A stretch of 64,000 bases of DNA from Pseudomonas sp. QS1027 (lineage in GTDB: Bacteria; Pseudomonadota; Gammaproteobacteria; Pseudomonadales; Pseudomonadaceae): NCBI RefSeq assembly GCF_002814235.1, contig NZ_PHSU01000043.1, positions 1-64,000 of the forward strand, given 5' to 3'. Positions 17,181-24,330 of the stretch are shown one piece after another. The notes under the pieces were generated by a model. That model was not told the origin of the DNA and did not search any database. It saw only the letters and a program-made list of their open reading frames with translations. Every line of letters starts with the position of its first letter. The first letter of the stretch is position 1. The position numbers and the translations under genes were made by a program.

Positions 17181-18368
17181 TCAGCGATTGAGCCGGGCGC
17201 TGCTCAGCAGGCCGAAGACGCTGAAAATAATGAAAACCGCTGCGATGGCCGGCAGCAAGTCGACGCCTGCCTTGGCCACGACAGCACTGGTCGTGGCGGC
17301 TGCGATGAACATCAGGCTGTTGCCCGTCGAGGCCGCCGTGCCGGCGTTGGCGGAGAACAGCAACATCGCCGCCGAGATGGCCGCAGGGCGGGTGACGGTA
17401 ACGGCAATGGCACTGAGGCACATGGGCAGGAGCAGGGTCGCGGTCGAGACAATTTGCAGTTGCATGATCAGTAGCAGAAGCAGGCCGGAGACGCCCAACA
17501 GGATCAGGCCCGTATCGATCTGCGCTCGAACACCCAGGCGTTTTTGCAGTGTGGAGGCGAGCAGGCCGCCGCACAGATAGGCCAGGCCATAGATAAACAG
17601 GACGAGGGTGTATTGGACTTCGGAGAGTTTCAGGTCATCCATGAAAATCAGCGGCGATACACTGATCAGCGCGAAGTAGGCGGAAAACACCAGCGCTGCT
17701 ATCTGCCAGTAACGGCGGAAGTCGGCGTGGCTCAGGACGGTTTTTATGGACTGGCGTATCGATGGGTTTCCTCGGGACGGCTGTGCGGATCTTGCGGGGA
17801 GAACCCAGAGCGCATGCAGGAAAATACCCGCTGCGATAAAGGAAAAGGCGTAGAAGCTGCTTTTCCAGCCAAAGGACGTCTGTAGCCAGGAGCCCAGCAG
17901 GGGCGACAGGGCCACGAACAGGCCGCTGAAACTCATGTAGTAAATGCGGATGGGCGCGCGGTCCGCCGGGTTGAACAGGTCTTCGACCAGGGCCAGGCCC
18001 AGCACAAAAAAACCACAGCCCAGTGCCTGGACACCGCGAAAAAACAGAAAGGCCGTGTAGTCCTGGGCCAGAGTGCAGCCTAGGGAGCCCAGGCAGGAAA
18101 TCGCCAGGCAGCCTAGCAGGATCTCCTTGCGGCCGAATTTATCGGAGAGCGGCCCGGCGACAAACTGTGAGAAGGCGAACACTAGCGTAAACAGGCTGAT
18201 CGCCAAGGCGATGTCGGTCGTCGAGGTATTGAATTGCTCGGCCAGGGCAGGAAAGGCTGGCAGCAGGACATTGAGCGGGAAAAAGCTGATCAGCGATATA
18301 CAGCTGAGCAGCAGCAGGCAGGAGTATTTATAGCCAGCGGTACCCAAGGCGGGGGAGGGACCTTGCAT
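17181..18368 (-). CDS. MFS exporter of the SagB-peptide locus
   Basis: 395 residues, about 12 hydrophobic segments. The cytoplasmic loop after helix 2 has the drug-antiporter motif GPLSDKFGRKEILLG, and a motif-C-like LGCGFFVLGLALVEDLF lies in helix 5. This resembles the Bcr/CflA drug-resistance branch of the major facilitator family. Its ATG overlaps the stop of the SagB-type gene by one base (TGATG), so it is the last gene of that unit. I infer it exports the modified product, or protects the producer from it. A general multidrug role cannot be excluded. Confidence 0.88.
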   Translation of the reverse strand: MQGPSPALGTAGYKYSCLLLLSCISLISFFPLNVLLPAFPALAEQFNTSTTDIALAISLFTLVFAFSQFVAGPLSDKFGRKEILLGCLAISCLGSLGCTLAQDYTAFLFFRGVQALGCGFFVLGLALVEDLFNPADRAPIRIYYMSFSGLFVALSPLLGSWLQTSFGWKSSFYAFSFIAAGIFLHALWVLPARSAQPSRGNPSIRQSIKTVLSHADFRRYWQIAALVFSAYFALISVSPLIFMDDLKLSEVQYTLVLFIYGLAYLCGGLLASTLQKRLGVRAQIDTGLILLGVSGLLLLLIMQLQIVSTATLLLPMCLSAIAVTVTRPAAISAAMLLFSANAGTAASTGNSLMFIAAATTSAVVAKAGVDLLPAIAAVFIIFSVFGLLSSARLNR

Positions 18369-19441
18369 CAGTGACTTTCCGCGGCGAGCAGGTGTTTGAG
18401 TTCAGCGCACAGAGCCTCCCCGTTGCTGTAACCGGCCCCGACAAAAAGCAGCGGTTGTTCACAAAGGTTATTCAGCCCGAGGGCCTGTTCGATTTTTTCT
18501 TCGCTCAAGGCGGCCGTCACCCAGGTCTTCATGCCCAAGGCCGTGGCGGTCAGTTGCAGGGTTTGTGAAATATGCCCGGCTTCGAGCAGTGAAACCCGGT
18601 AACCCTGGGAGTGTGGATACTTCCACCACATCTTGTCGAATCGAGAAGTGATAAACAGACCCAGAGGCAAGTTATTGATGAAGTGTTGACCTTGTACGAA
18701 CGTCGCCAACGGCGCGCTGATACGCTTTATCAGCGTCAGGGCATGTTTGTCGGGGTGATAATAATAAAAGCCGGGGCCAAGCCCCTTTATATTGTAGGCA
18801 TACAAGTAACCTTCGGTACTGTTCAGTCCCCCACCCGATGGGCTGCTGCGACGGGCTTTGAACGCCTGGGGTATCGAGGCGTGGCAGTCGCCTTCGCGCT
18901 CTTTCAAATAGCCCAGTGACAGATAGAGAAGGTGGCTGAGCGTATGAAGCGAAACACTCTGTTTGAAAAAGTCACGACAGGTTTTTCGTTCCAGCAATAC
19001 GTTTTTGAAGTCGGTGGTTTTATCGACGCAAGGCGTCGGCAGATAAATCATATCCTGGGGTAATGCACTGGCATATCGATGCGGTTCTGGCGCTGGACGG
19101 CCCATGACCTCCTGGCACTCGGACAGATAGTGCCTAGCCCATTCCTCGACGTTTTGCAGGCGGGCGCCTGGCAGCAGATCCTTGGTACCGATATGGAAAA
19201 TCCGCGACAGGTCATCCCAGCCCCAGTCGTTGGCGGCAAAGGGCGTTTCACTGAGAATGCCGGTGGCCAGGAGCGTCGAATCAATCGGGTGTGTCGGATC
19301 GAAGCGGGCGGGAGCCTCGATAAGCTCGATCAGTCGGCTTGAATGATGTTTGTCTATTGAGTACTGCTCGTGTGACTGATAGTTCCAGATCACCAGGGCA
19401 GGAGGCTTTATTAAAACGAGCAGGCTCGGATTGATATACAT
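18368..19441 (-). CDS. SagB/ThcOx-type dehydrogenase (nitroreductase fold), RiPP-associated
   Basis: 357 residues from ATG 19441, which has AAAGGGGG about 9 bases upstream. An N-terminal region (1-130) comes before the FMN nitroreductase-like domain (about 145-350): LLERKTCRDFFKQSVSLHTLSHLLYL, then RRSSPSGGGLNSTEGYLYA split by loops, GPGFYYYHPDKHALTLI, SLLEAGHISQTLQLTATALGM and a closing LLFVGAGYSNGEA. In RiPP pathways these FMN enzymes oxidise azolines to azoles, but no YcaO cyclodehydratase is nearby, so a different oxidation is likely. The gene lies between a 24-codon mini-gene (19505-19579) and an MFS exporter on the same strand. Substrate assignment to that peptide is inference. Confidence 0.85.
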   Translation of the reverse strand: MYINPSLLVLIKPPALVIWNYQSHEQYSIDKHHSSRLIELIEAPARFDPTHPIDSTLLATGILSETPFAANDWGWDDLSRIFHIGTKDLLPGARLQNVEEWARHYLSECQEVMGRPAPEPHRYASALPQDMIYLPTPCVDKTTDFKNVLLERKTCRDFFKQSVSLHTLSHLLYLSLGYLKEREGDCHASIPQAFKARRSSPSGGGLNSTEGYLYAYNIKGLGPGFYYYHPDKHALTLIKRISAPLATFVQGQHFINNLPLGLFITSRFDKMWWKYPHSQGYRVSLLEAGHISQTLQLTATALGMKTWVTAALSEEKIEQALGLNNLCEQPLLFVGAGYSNGEALCAELKHLLAAESH

Positions 19442-19466
19442 GAAATAGACCCCCTTTATTTGAGGC

Positions 19467-19491
19467 TGGGCCGAGAACGGGCGTCGGCCCA
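19467..19491 (-). promoter_or_regulatory. hairpin between mini-gene and SagB-type gene
   Basis: TGGGCCGA at 19467-19474 pairs with TCGGCCCA at 19484-19491. No U-run follows in the reverse direction, so this is not a classic terminator. It may be an attenuating or mRNA-stabilising element that lets the mini-gene be expressed above the enzyme gene, as is common between RiPP precursor and enzyme genes. Confidence 0.5.
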
Positions 19492-19504
19492 ACCTTTCTC
19501 AGGG

Positions 19505-19579
19505 TTATTTTGAGGTTCCGAGCATCACGTGGAACCCAACGGAAGTTTTGTGCTCAAGATTGATTTTTTCCATGTTCAT
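19505..19579 (-). CDS. 24-residue peptide, candidate precursor for the SagB-type enzyme
   Basis: Below usual gene-calling size. It opens with ATG at 19579 (a second ATG two codons later, M3) and ends TAA at 19505. AGG lies 5-7 bases before the start. Residues 11-24 read KTSVGFHVMLGTSK and residues 1-10 are charged (E4, K5, E9). There is no Cys, but Ser13, His17, Thr22 and Ser23 are available for modification. It lies 63 bases before the SagB-type start, preceded by a sound promoter and followed by a hairpin. Those signals, not homology, support it. It could instead be a regulatory leader peptide. Confidence 0.5.
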   Translation of the reverse strand: MNMEKINLEHKTSVGFHVMLGTSK

Positions 19580-19605
19580 ATTACCTGTCTGTTGTTGATG
19601 TTTAT

Positions 19606-19623
19606 CACCTCGTTATTGAGGTG
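19606..19623. promoter_or_regulatory. 6-bp inverted repeat in the 5' leader of the mini-gene
   Basis: CACCTC-GTTATT-GAGGTG, perfect arms, located between the predicted -10 box (19632-19637) and the mini-gene start. It overlaps the predicted transcription start, a typical operator position; alternatively a leader-RNA hairpin. Confidence 0.35.
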
Positions 19624-19631
19624 GCAGATTG

Positions 19632-19659
19632 ATAATAGGCTGATGGAACAGGTTGGCAA
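19632..19659 (-). promoter_or_regulatory. sigma-70 promoter of the peptide-SagB-MFS unit
   Basis: Read on the reverse strand: -35 TTGCCA (19659-19654), 16-base spacer, -10 TATTAT (19637-19632). Predicted start is near 19625, giving a leader of about 45 bases to the mini-gene ATG at 19579. Confidence 0.55.
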
Positions 19660-19791
19660 TAGCGTTTGCGTAGGTCATGTCCGATGTGGTTGTCGGTCAC
19701 TTCCATTTGTTGGGGGTGTGGGAATAGTCGGAGCTGTTATCCGATAGGGACTACACAGTATCTTTGGAACTTCAAAGTGTCAGTCAGGGCG

Positions 19792-19822
19792 CCCGCACCG
19801 CCTTGAGCCAAGGCGGTGCGGG
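19792..19822. terminator. strong hairpin at the 3' end of rlmI
   Basis: CCCGCACCGCCTT at 19792-19804 pairs with AAGGCGGTGCGGG at 19810-19822, a 13-bp stem with a 5-base loop, 8 bases after the rlmI stop. There is no U-run in the rlmI direction, so it may be an RNA-stability hairpin or an atypical terminator. Confidence 0.55.
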
Positions 19823-19829
19823 TTATCAC

Positions 19830-21026
19830 TTAGCTGTTAGGCAGCAAGCGGCAAGTAATGCTCTTGATATAACGGGTTTCCGGAATCGCCGGGTGTACCG
19901 GATGGTCCGGGCCCTGGCCGCCGCGTTCCAGCAGCTGGATATTGCGGTCCAGGTGACGGGCGCTGGTCAGCAGGATGTTCTGCAGGTCATCTTCCGGCAA
20001 ATGCATCGAGCACGAGGCGCTGACCAGGATGCCGTCCTTGCTCAGCAGGCGCATGGCCTGCTCGTTCAGGCGGCGATAGGCGCCTTCGCCGTTCTTCAGG
20101 TCTTTCTTGCGTTTGATGAAGGCGGGCGGGTCGGCCACGATCACGTCGAAACGCTCTTCGGAGGCCTTCAGTTCCTTCAGGGCTTCGAACACATCACCTT
20201 CGATGCAGGTCATCTTCTCGGCAAAACCGTTCAACGCCGCGTTACGCTCGACACCGTCGAGGGCAAAGGACGAGGCATCGACGCAGAACACTTCGCTGGC
20301 GCCGAACGCAGCCGCCTGCACGCCCCAGCCGCCGATATAGCTGAACAGGTCCAGCACCCGCTTGCCCTTGGCATACGGCGCCAGGCGCGCACGGTTCATG
20401 CGGTGGTCGTAGAACCAGCCGGTCTTCTGGCCTTCCATCACCGGCGCTTCGAACTTCACGCCGTTCTCTTCCAGGGCGACCCACTCCGGCACCAGGCCGA
20501 ACACGGTTTCGACATAACGCTCCAGGCCTTCGGCGTCGCGGGCCGCGGAGTCGTTCTTGAACAGGATGCCGCTCGGTTTCAGGACCTGGACCAGCGCCGC
20601 AATCACCTCATCCTTGTGCTGTTCCATGGCCGCAGAGGCGAGCTGGACCACCAGGATATCGCCGAAACGATCCACCACCAGACCCGGCAGCAGGTCGGAA
20701 TCGCCGTAGACCAGGCGATAGAACGGCTTGTCGAACAGCCGCTCGCGCAGCGACAAGGCCACGTTGAGGCGGTGCACCAGCAGCGATTTGTCCAGCGGCA
20801 ACTTGATGTCGCGCGACAGCAGGCGGGCGCAGATCAGGTTGTTCGGGCTCATGGCGACGATGCCCAGCGGCTTGCCGCCGGCGGCTTCCAGGATGGCCTG
20901 GTCGCCAGCCTTGAAGCCATGCAGTGGAGTGGCCGCCACGTCGATTTCGTTGCTGTAGACCCACAGGTGACCGTTGCGCAGGCGTCGGTCGGCGTTGGCT
21001 TTGAGGCGTAGGCTAGGCAGGGACAT
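19830..21026 (-). CDS. rlmI: 23S rRNA (cytosine-1962-C5)-methyltransferase
   Basis: 398 residues. An N-terminal PUA domain (LPSLRLKANADRRLRNGHLWVYSNEI) is followed by a Rossmann methyltransferase. SAM motif is VLDLFSYIGGWGVQAAAFGA, catalytic motifs are VIVADPPAFIKRKKDL and VSASCSMHL with the nucleophilic Cys. Modifies the large-subunit rRNA using SAM. Divergent from the HDOD gene, with 145 bases between. Confidence 0.93.
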   Translation of the reverse strand: MSLPSLRLKANADRRLRNGHLWVYSNEIDVAATPLHGFKAGDQAILEAAGGKPLGIVAMSPNNLICARLLSRDIKLPLDKSLLVHRLNVALSLRERLFDKPFYRLVYGDSDLLPGLVVDRFGDILVVQLASAAMEQHKDEVIAALVQVLKPSGILFKNDSAARDAEGLERYVETVFGLVPEWVALEENGVKFEAPVMEGQKTGWFYDHRMNRARLAPYAKGKRVLDLFSYIGGWGVQAAAFGASEVFCVDASSFALDGVERNAALNGFAEKMTCIEGDVFEALKELKASEERFDVIVADPPAFIKRKKDLKNGEGAYRRLNEQAMRLLSKDGILVSASCSMHLPEDDLQNILLTSARHLDRNIQLLERGGQGPDHPVHPAIPETRYIKSITCRLLPNS

Positions 21027-21171
21027 GACGTCGCTCCGGGGAAAAAAGAGCGGAATTATAGCGGGAGTTCGACGTCCCCGGCGTGCGATGTTTCATGTAA
21101 GTGATTGTACACTCGGCCCATGGCGTACAAGTTTTCCGCTAGAATCCCTCACTCGCCCGGAGTGTGTACCC

Positions 21172-22038
21172 ATGTCCCAAGAACTTTCACCTGAACAGAT
21201 CCAGCAGGCCCTGCAAGGCATTAGCGTGCCTCCCCAACCGCAAATCATGGTGGATTTGCAGATGGAGCAGTACATGCCTGACCCGGATCTGGAGGTGATT
21301 GCCCGCTTGATCAGCCAGGACCCCGGCCTCTCCGGCGCGTTGCTGAAAATCGTCAATTCGCCTTACTACGGCCTGTCGAACAAGATCGCCTCGATCCAGC
21401 GCGCGGTGAACCTGCTGGGCAGCCGTTCGATCATCAACCTGATCAACGCGCAGTCGATCAAGGGCGAGATGGCCGATGAAACCATCGTCACCCTCAATCG
21501 CTTCTGGGACACCGCCCAGGATGTGGCCATGACCAGCCTGACCCTGGCCAAGCGTACCGGCGGCCAGGCGGTCGATGAGTCCTATGCCCTGGGGCTGTTC
21601 CACGATTGCGGCATTCCGCTGATGATCAAGCGTTTCCCCAACTATATGGCGGTGCTGGAGCGGGCCTACGCCAATGCCGGCCCGGAGCAGCGCGTGGTGG
21701 ACACGGAAAATGCCGAGCTGAACACCAACCATGCGGTGGTCGGCTACTACACGGCCAAATCCTGGCGCCTGCCGGAACATGTGACCAACGCCATCGCCAA
21801 TCACCACAACGCCCTGGCGATCTTCAGCGACGAGTCGACCCGCAACAGCCAGTTGAAAAACCTGCTGGCGATCCTGAAAATGGCCGAACATATCTGTGCG
21901 TCCCATCGGGTGCTGGGCAACGAAGCCGAAGACCACGAATGGAACGCCATCGGCCATCTGGTGCTCGATTATGTCGGCCTGTCCGACTATGACTTCGAAA
22001 ACCTCAGAGAGAACATCCGCGAGCTCGGCGCGAACTAA
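21172..22038 (+). CDS. HDOD-domain protein
   Basis: 288 residues. The HDOD domain spans about residues 18-215: VPPQPQIMVDLQMEQ, then ISQDPGLSGALLKIVNSPYYGL, and the degenerate metal site LFHDCGIPLMI. A second histidine cluster (IANHHNALAIF) follows. ATG 21172 fits the family N-terminus. HDOD proteins are regulatory scaffolds linked to signalling and motility; many lack phosphodiesterase activity. No output domain is fused. It precedes mutM by 49 bases on the same strand. Confidence 0.88.
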   Translation: MSQELSPEQIQQALQGISVPPQPQIMVDLQMEQYMPDPDLEVIARLISQDPGLSGALLKIVNSPYYGLSNKIASIQRAVNLLGSRSIINLINAQSIKGEMADETIVTLNRFWDTAQDVAMTSLTLAKRTGGQAVDESYALGLFHDCGIPLMIKRFPNYMAVLERAYANAGPEQRVVDTENAELNTNHAVVGYYTAKSWRLPEHVTNAIANHHNALAIFSDESTRNSQLKNLLAILKMAEHICASHRVLGNEAEDHEWNAIGHLVLDYVGLSDYDFENLRENIRELGAN

Positions 22039-22087
22039 GCGCCCGAGCAGCGTCGCCGAGCCCGTTATCGCCTGACCTGGGGCCGTC

Positions 22088-22900
22088 ATGCCTGAATTAC
22101 CTGAAGTCGAAACCACCCGGCGCGGTATCGCGCCCCATCTGGAAGGCCAGCGCGTCAGCCGTGTGATCGTGCGCGACCGTCGGTTGCGCTGGCCGATCCC
22201 GGAAGACCTCGATGTGCGCCTGTCCGGGCAGCGCATCGTGCTGGTGGAGCGGCGGGCCAAGTACCTGTTGATCAACGCCGAGGTCGGGACCCTGATCAGT
22301 CACCTGGGCATGTCGGGCAACCTGCGCCTGGTGGAAGCCGGCTTGCCGGCGGCCAAGCATGAGCATGTGGATATCGAGCTGGAGTCCGGGCTGGCCCTGC
22401 GCTACACCGACCCACGGCGCTTCGGCGCGATGCTCTGGAGCCTGGACCCGCTCAATCACGAATTGCTCGCGCGCCTGGGGCCGGAGCCGCTGACCGAGCT
22501 GTTCGATGGTGAGCGACTGTTCCAGCTGTCGCGCAAGCGCTCCATGGCGGTGAAGCCGTTCATCATGGATAACGCGGTGGTGGTGGGGGTCGGCAATATC
22601 TACGCGACCGAGGCGCTGTTCGCCGCCGGCATCGACCCGCGCCGCGAGGCCGGGAGCATTTCCCGGGGGCGCTACCTGGCGCTGGCGATCGAGATCAAGC
22701 GCATCCTGGCGGCCGCCATCGAGCGGGGCGGCACCACCTTGCGCGACTTTATCGGCGGCGACGGCCAGCCCGGCTATTTCCAGCAGGAACTGTTCGTCTA
22801 CGGGCGTGGTGGCGAGCACTGCAAGGTCTGTGGCACTGTCTTGCGCGAGATTCGTCTGGGACAGCGGGCCAGCGTGTATTGTCCACGTTGCCAGAGCTGA
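22088..22900 (+). CDS. mutM: formamidopyrimidine-DNA glycosylase
   Basis: 270 residues. Begins MPELPEVETTRRGI with the catalytic Pro-Glu after the initiator Met. The helix-two-turn-helix region NAVVVGVGNIYATEALF and the C-terminal zinc finger CKVCGTVLREIRLGQRASVY-CPRC are complete. Excises 8-oxoguanine and nicks the abasic site in base-excision repair. Same strand as the HDOD gene; the following small gene starts 69 bases later. Confidence 0.96.
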   Translation: MPELPEVETTRRGIAPHLEGQRVSRVIVRDRRLRWPIPEDLDVRLSGQRIVLVERRAKYLLINAEVGTLISHLGMSGNLRLVEAGLPAAKHEHVDIELESGLALRYTDPRRFGAMLWSLDPLNHELLARLGPEPLTELFDGERLFQLSRKRSMAVKPFIMDNAVVVGVGNIYATEALFAAGIDPRREAGSISRGRYLALAIEIKRILAAAIERGGTTLRDFIGGDGQPGYFQQELFVYGRGGEHCKVCGTVLREIRLGQRASVYCPRCQS

Positions 22901-22969
22901 CCTGACAAGCGTGCGGACGCTGTTATAGTTAAGACTTTGCCATCCATTGCTTTGTTGAAGGATAGTGCC

Positions 22970-23308
22970 ATGAACCCGTTTCGCACCCTGGCCCTGGTTG
23001 TGGCCCTGAGTTTTGGTCTGCAGGCGTTGCCGGTGCTGGCGGACGATGGCAGCAGCGGCGACCCGACCTACACGATCCAGAATCCACCGGCCTACGCGAT
23101 GATCGCCGACCTGATCATCGCCCGCCCCCTGCTGGTGGGCGCGACCCTGATCGGCACGGCGGTGTTCGTGGTGTCGTTGCCGTTTACCGCTTTCGGTGGC
23201 GTCAAGGGCATGGGTAACGCCGGCAAGTCACTGGTGCTGACCCCTGGGAAAGCGGCCTTTGCCCGTTGCCTGGGGTGCACGGCGGAAGGCTTCGACGGCG
23301 ACCAGTAA
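22970..23308 (+). CDS. small secreted or membrane-anchored protein of the mutM neighbourhood
   Basis: 112 residues. A signal peptide (1-25, ending VLADD) precedes a hydrophobic segment LLVGATLIGTAVFVVSLPFTAF (about 56-77). The tail has a Cys-x-x-Cys pair in FARCLGCTAEGF. ATG 22970 lies downstream of an AAGGA ribosome site. An equivalent small gene follows mutM in P. aeruginosa; homologues have been labelled multidrug transporter without support that I can see. Function unknown. Confidence 0.8.
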   Translation: MNPFRTLALVVALSFGLQALPVLADDGSSGDPTYTIQNPPAYAMIADLIIARPLLVGATLIGTAVFVVSLPFTAFGGVKGMGNAGKSLVLTPGKAAFARCLGCTAEGFDGDQ

Positions 23309-23346
23309 GCTGCCGCCGTACCTGCCTTGACCCGATAAAACCAGGC

Positions 23347-23598
23347 TCAAGCCTTGCCGGTGATCTTCCGGTACTTGGCCATCAACTCGTCTTCGGTTTC
23401 CGGATGGGCTTCATCCAGTGGGATGCAGTCCACGGGGCAGACCTGCTGGCATTGCGGCTCGTCGTAGTGGCCGATGCACTGGGTGCACAGGTTCGGGTCG
23501 ATCACGTAGATCTCTTCGCCCTGGGAAATGGCGGCGTTCGGGCACTCGGGTTCGCAGACGTCGCAGTTGATGCAATCGTCGGTGATGATCAGGGACAT
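23347..23598 (-). CDS. fdx: 2[4Fe-4S] ferredoxin, YfhL/Fdx type
   Basis: 83 residues, starting MSLIITDDCINCDVC. It has two cluster motifs: CINCDVCEPEC, and the extended CTQCIGHYDEPQCQQVC with the insertion typical of the Allochromatium/YfhL ferredoxins, plus a C-terminal helix. Low-potential electron carrier, cytoplasmic. Essential in P. aeruginosa as far as I recall. Reverse strand, downstream of coaD. Confidence 0.94.
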   Translation of the reverse strand: MSLIITDDCINCDVCEPECPNAAISQGEEIYVIDPNLCTQCIGHYDEPQCQQVCPVDCIPLDEAHPETEDELMAKYRKITGKA

Positions 23599-23733
23599 GG
23601 GCACTCCGGCCCGGACGGCAGGCCCGGGCGACATGAAAACTAATGCGTCAATTGTGCCGCATTGGCGCGCGCAGTGCACGCGCACCCGTCGAGGCGGCCG
23701 TAATAGCCAGCCTCGAGAGTGCCCGCGCCGGCG

Positions 23734-24213
23734 TTATTTCTTGAAGCGCAGGGTCAGCGCGTCGGCCACCGCCGGGTGGACGAACTTGGTGATATCGCCG
23801 CCCAGGGCCGCGATTTCCCGGACCAACGTCGACGAAATGAACGAATAACGCTCCGACGGCGTGAGGAACAGGCTTTCGACGTCCGGGGCCAACTGACGGT
23901 TCATGTTCGCCAGCTGGAACTCGTATTCGAAGTCCGACACGGCGCGCAGGCCGCGCAGGAAGACGTTGGCGTTCTGTTCCTTGGCGAAATGCGCCAGCAG
24001 GGTGGAAAAACCCACCACTTCCACGTTGGGCAGGTGCTGGGTGACCTCGCGGGCCAACTCCACACGTTGCTCCAGGGGGAACAGCGGGTTTTTCTTCGGG
24101 CTGGCAGCCACGGCGATGATCACGTGGTCGAACAGGCGCGCGGCGCGCTCGACCAAGTCGCCATGACCCTTGGTTATCGGGTCGAAGGTACCTGGGTACA
24201 ACACTCGGTTCAT
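23734..24213 (-). CDS. coaD: phosphopantetheine adenylyltransferase
   Basis: 159 residues. Nucleotidyltransferase motifs GTFDPITKGHGD and ISSTLVREIA are intact; RGLRAVSDFEYEFQLANMNR binds 4'-phosphopantetheine. Catalyses the penultimate step of CoA synthesis, making dephospho-CoA from ATP. Followed by fdx on the same strand, 135 bases away. Confidence 0.97.
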   Translation of the reverse strand: MNRVLYPGTFDPITKGHGDLVERAARLFDHVIIAVAASPKKNPLFPLEQRVELAREVTQHLPNVEVVGFSTLLAHFAKEQNANVFLRGLRAVSDFEYEFQLANMNRQLAPDVESLFLTPSERYSFISSTLVREIAALGGDITKFVHPAVADALTLRFKK

Positions 24214-24330
24214 CGCGTCGTCCTGGCGGGTATCCGTTTAGGGGAGTCGGATGGTATCGCAGCCTTTCCGGTCGGCCAAGTCAGGATACCGGGAAGAAAG
24301 CACTATAGACGCGACGAATAGTCCTCTTTT

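Noticed and set aside
19505..19579. Resemblance of the 24-residue peptide to PqqA (length, and VGFHVM versus IGFEVTM)
   Set aside because: PqqA needs the Glu and Tyr that are cross-linked; this peptide has no Tyr and His replaces the Glu. No radical-SAM PqqE or other pqq gene is present.
19529..19747. 72-codon forward frame overlapping the mini-gene and its promoter
   Set aside because: No ribosome site and no domain; it is antisense to better supported reverse-strand signals.
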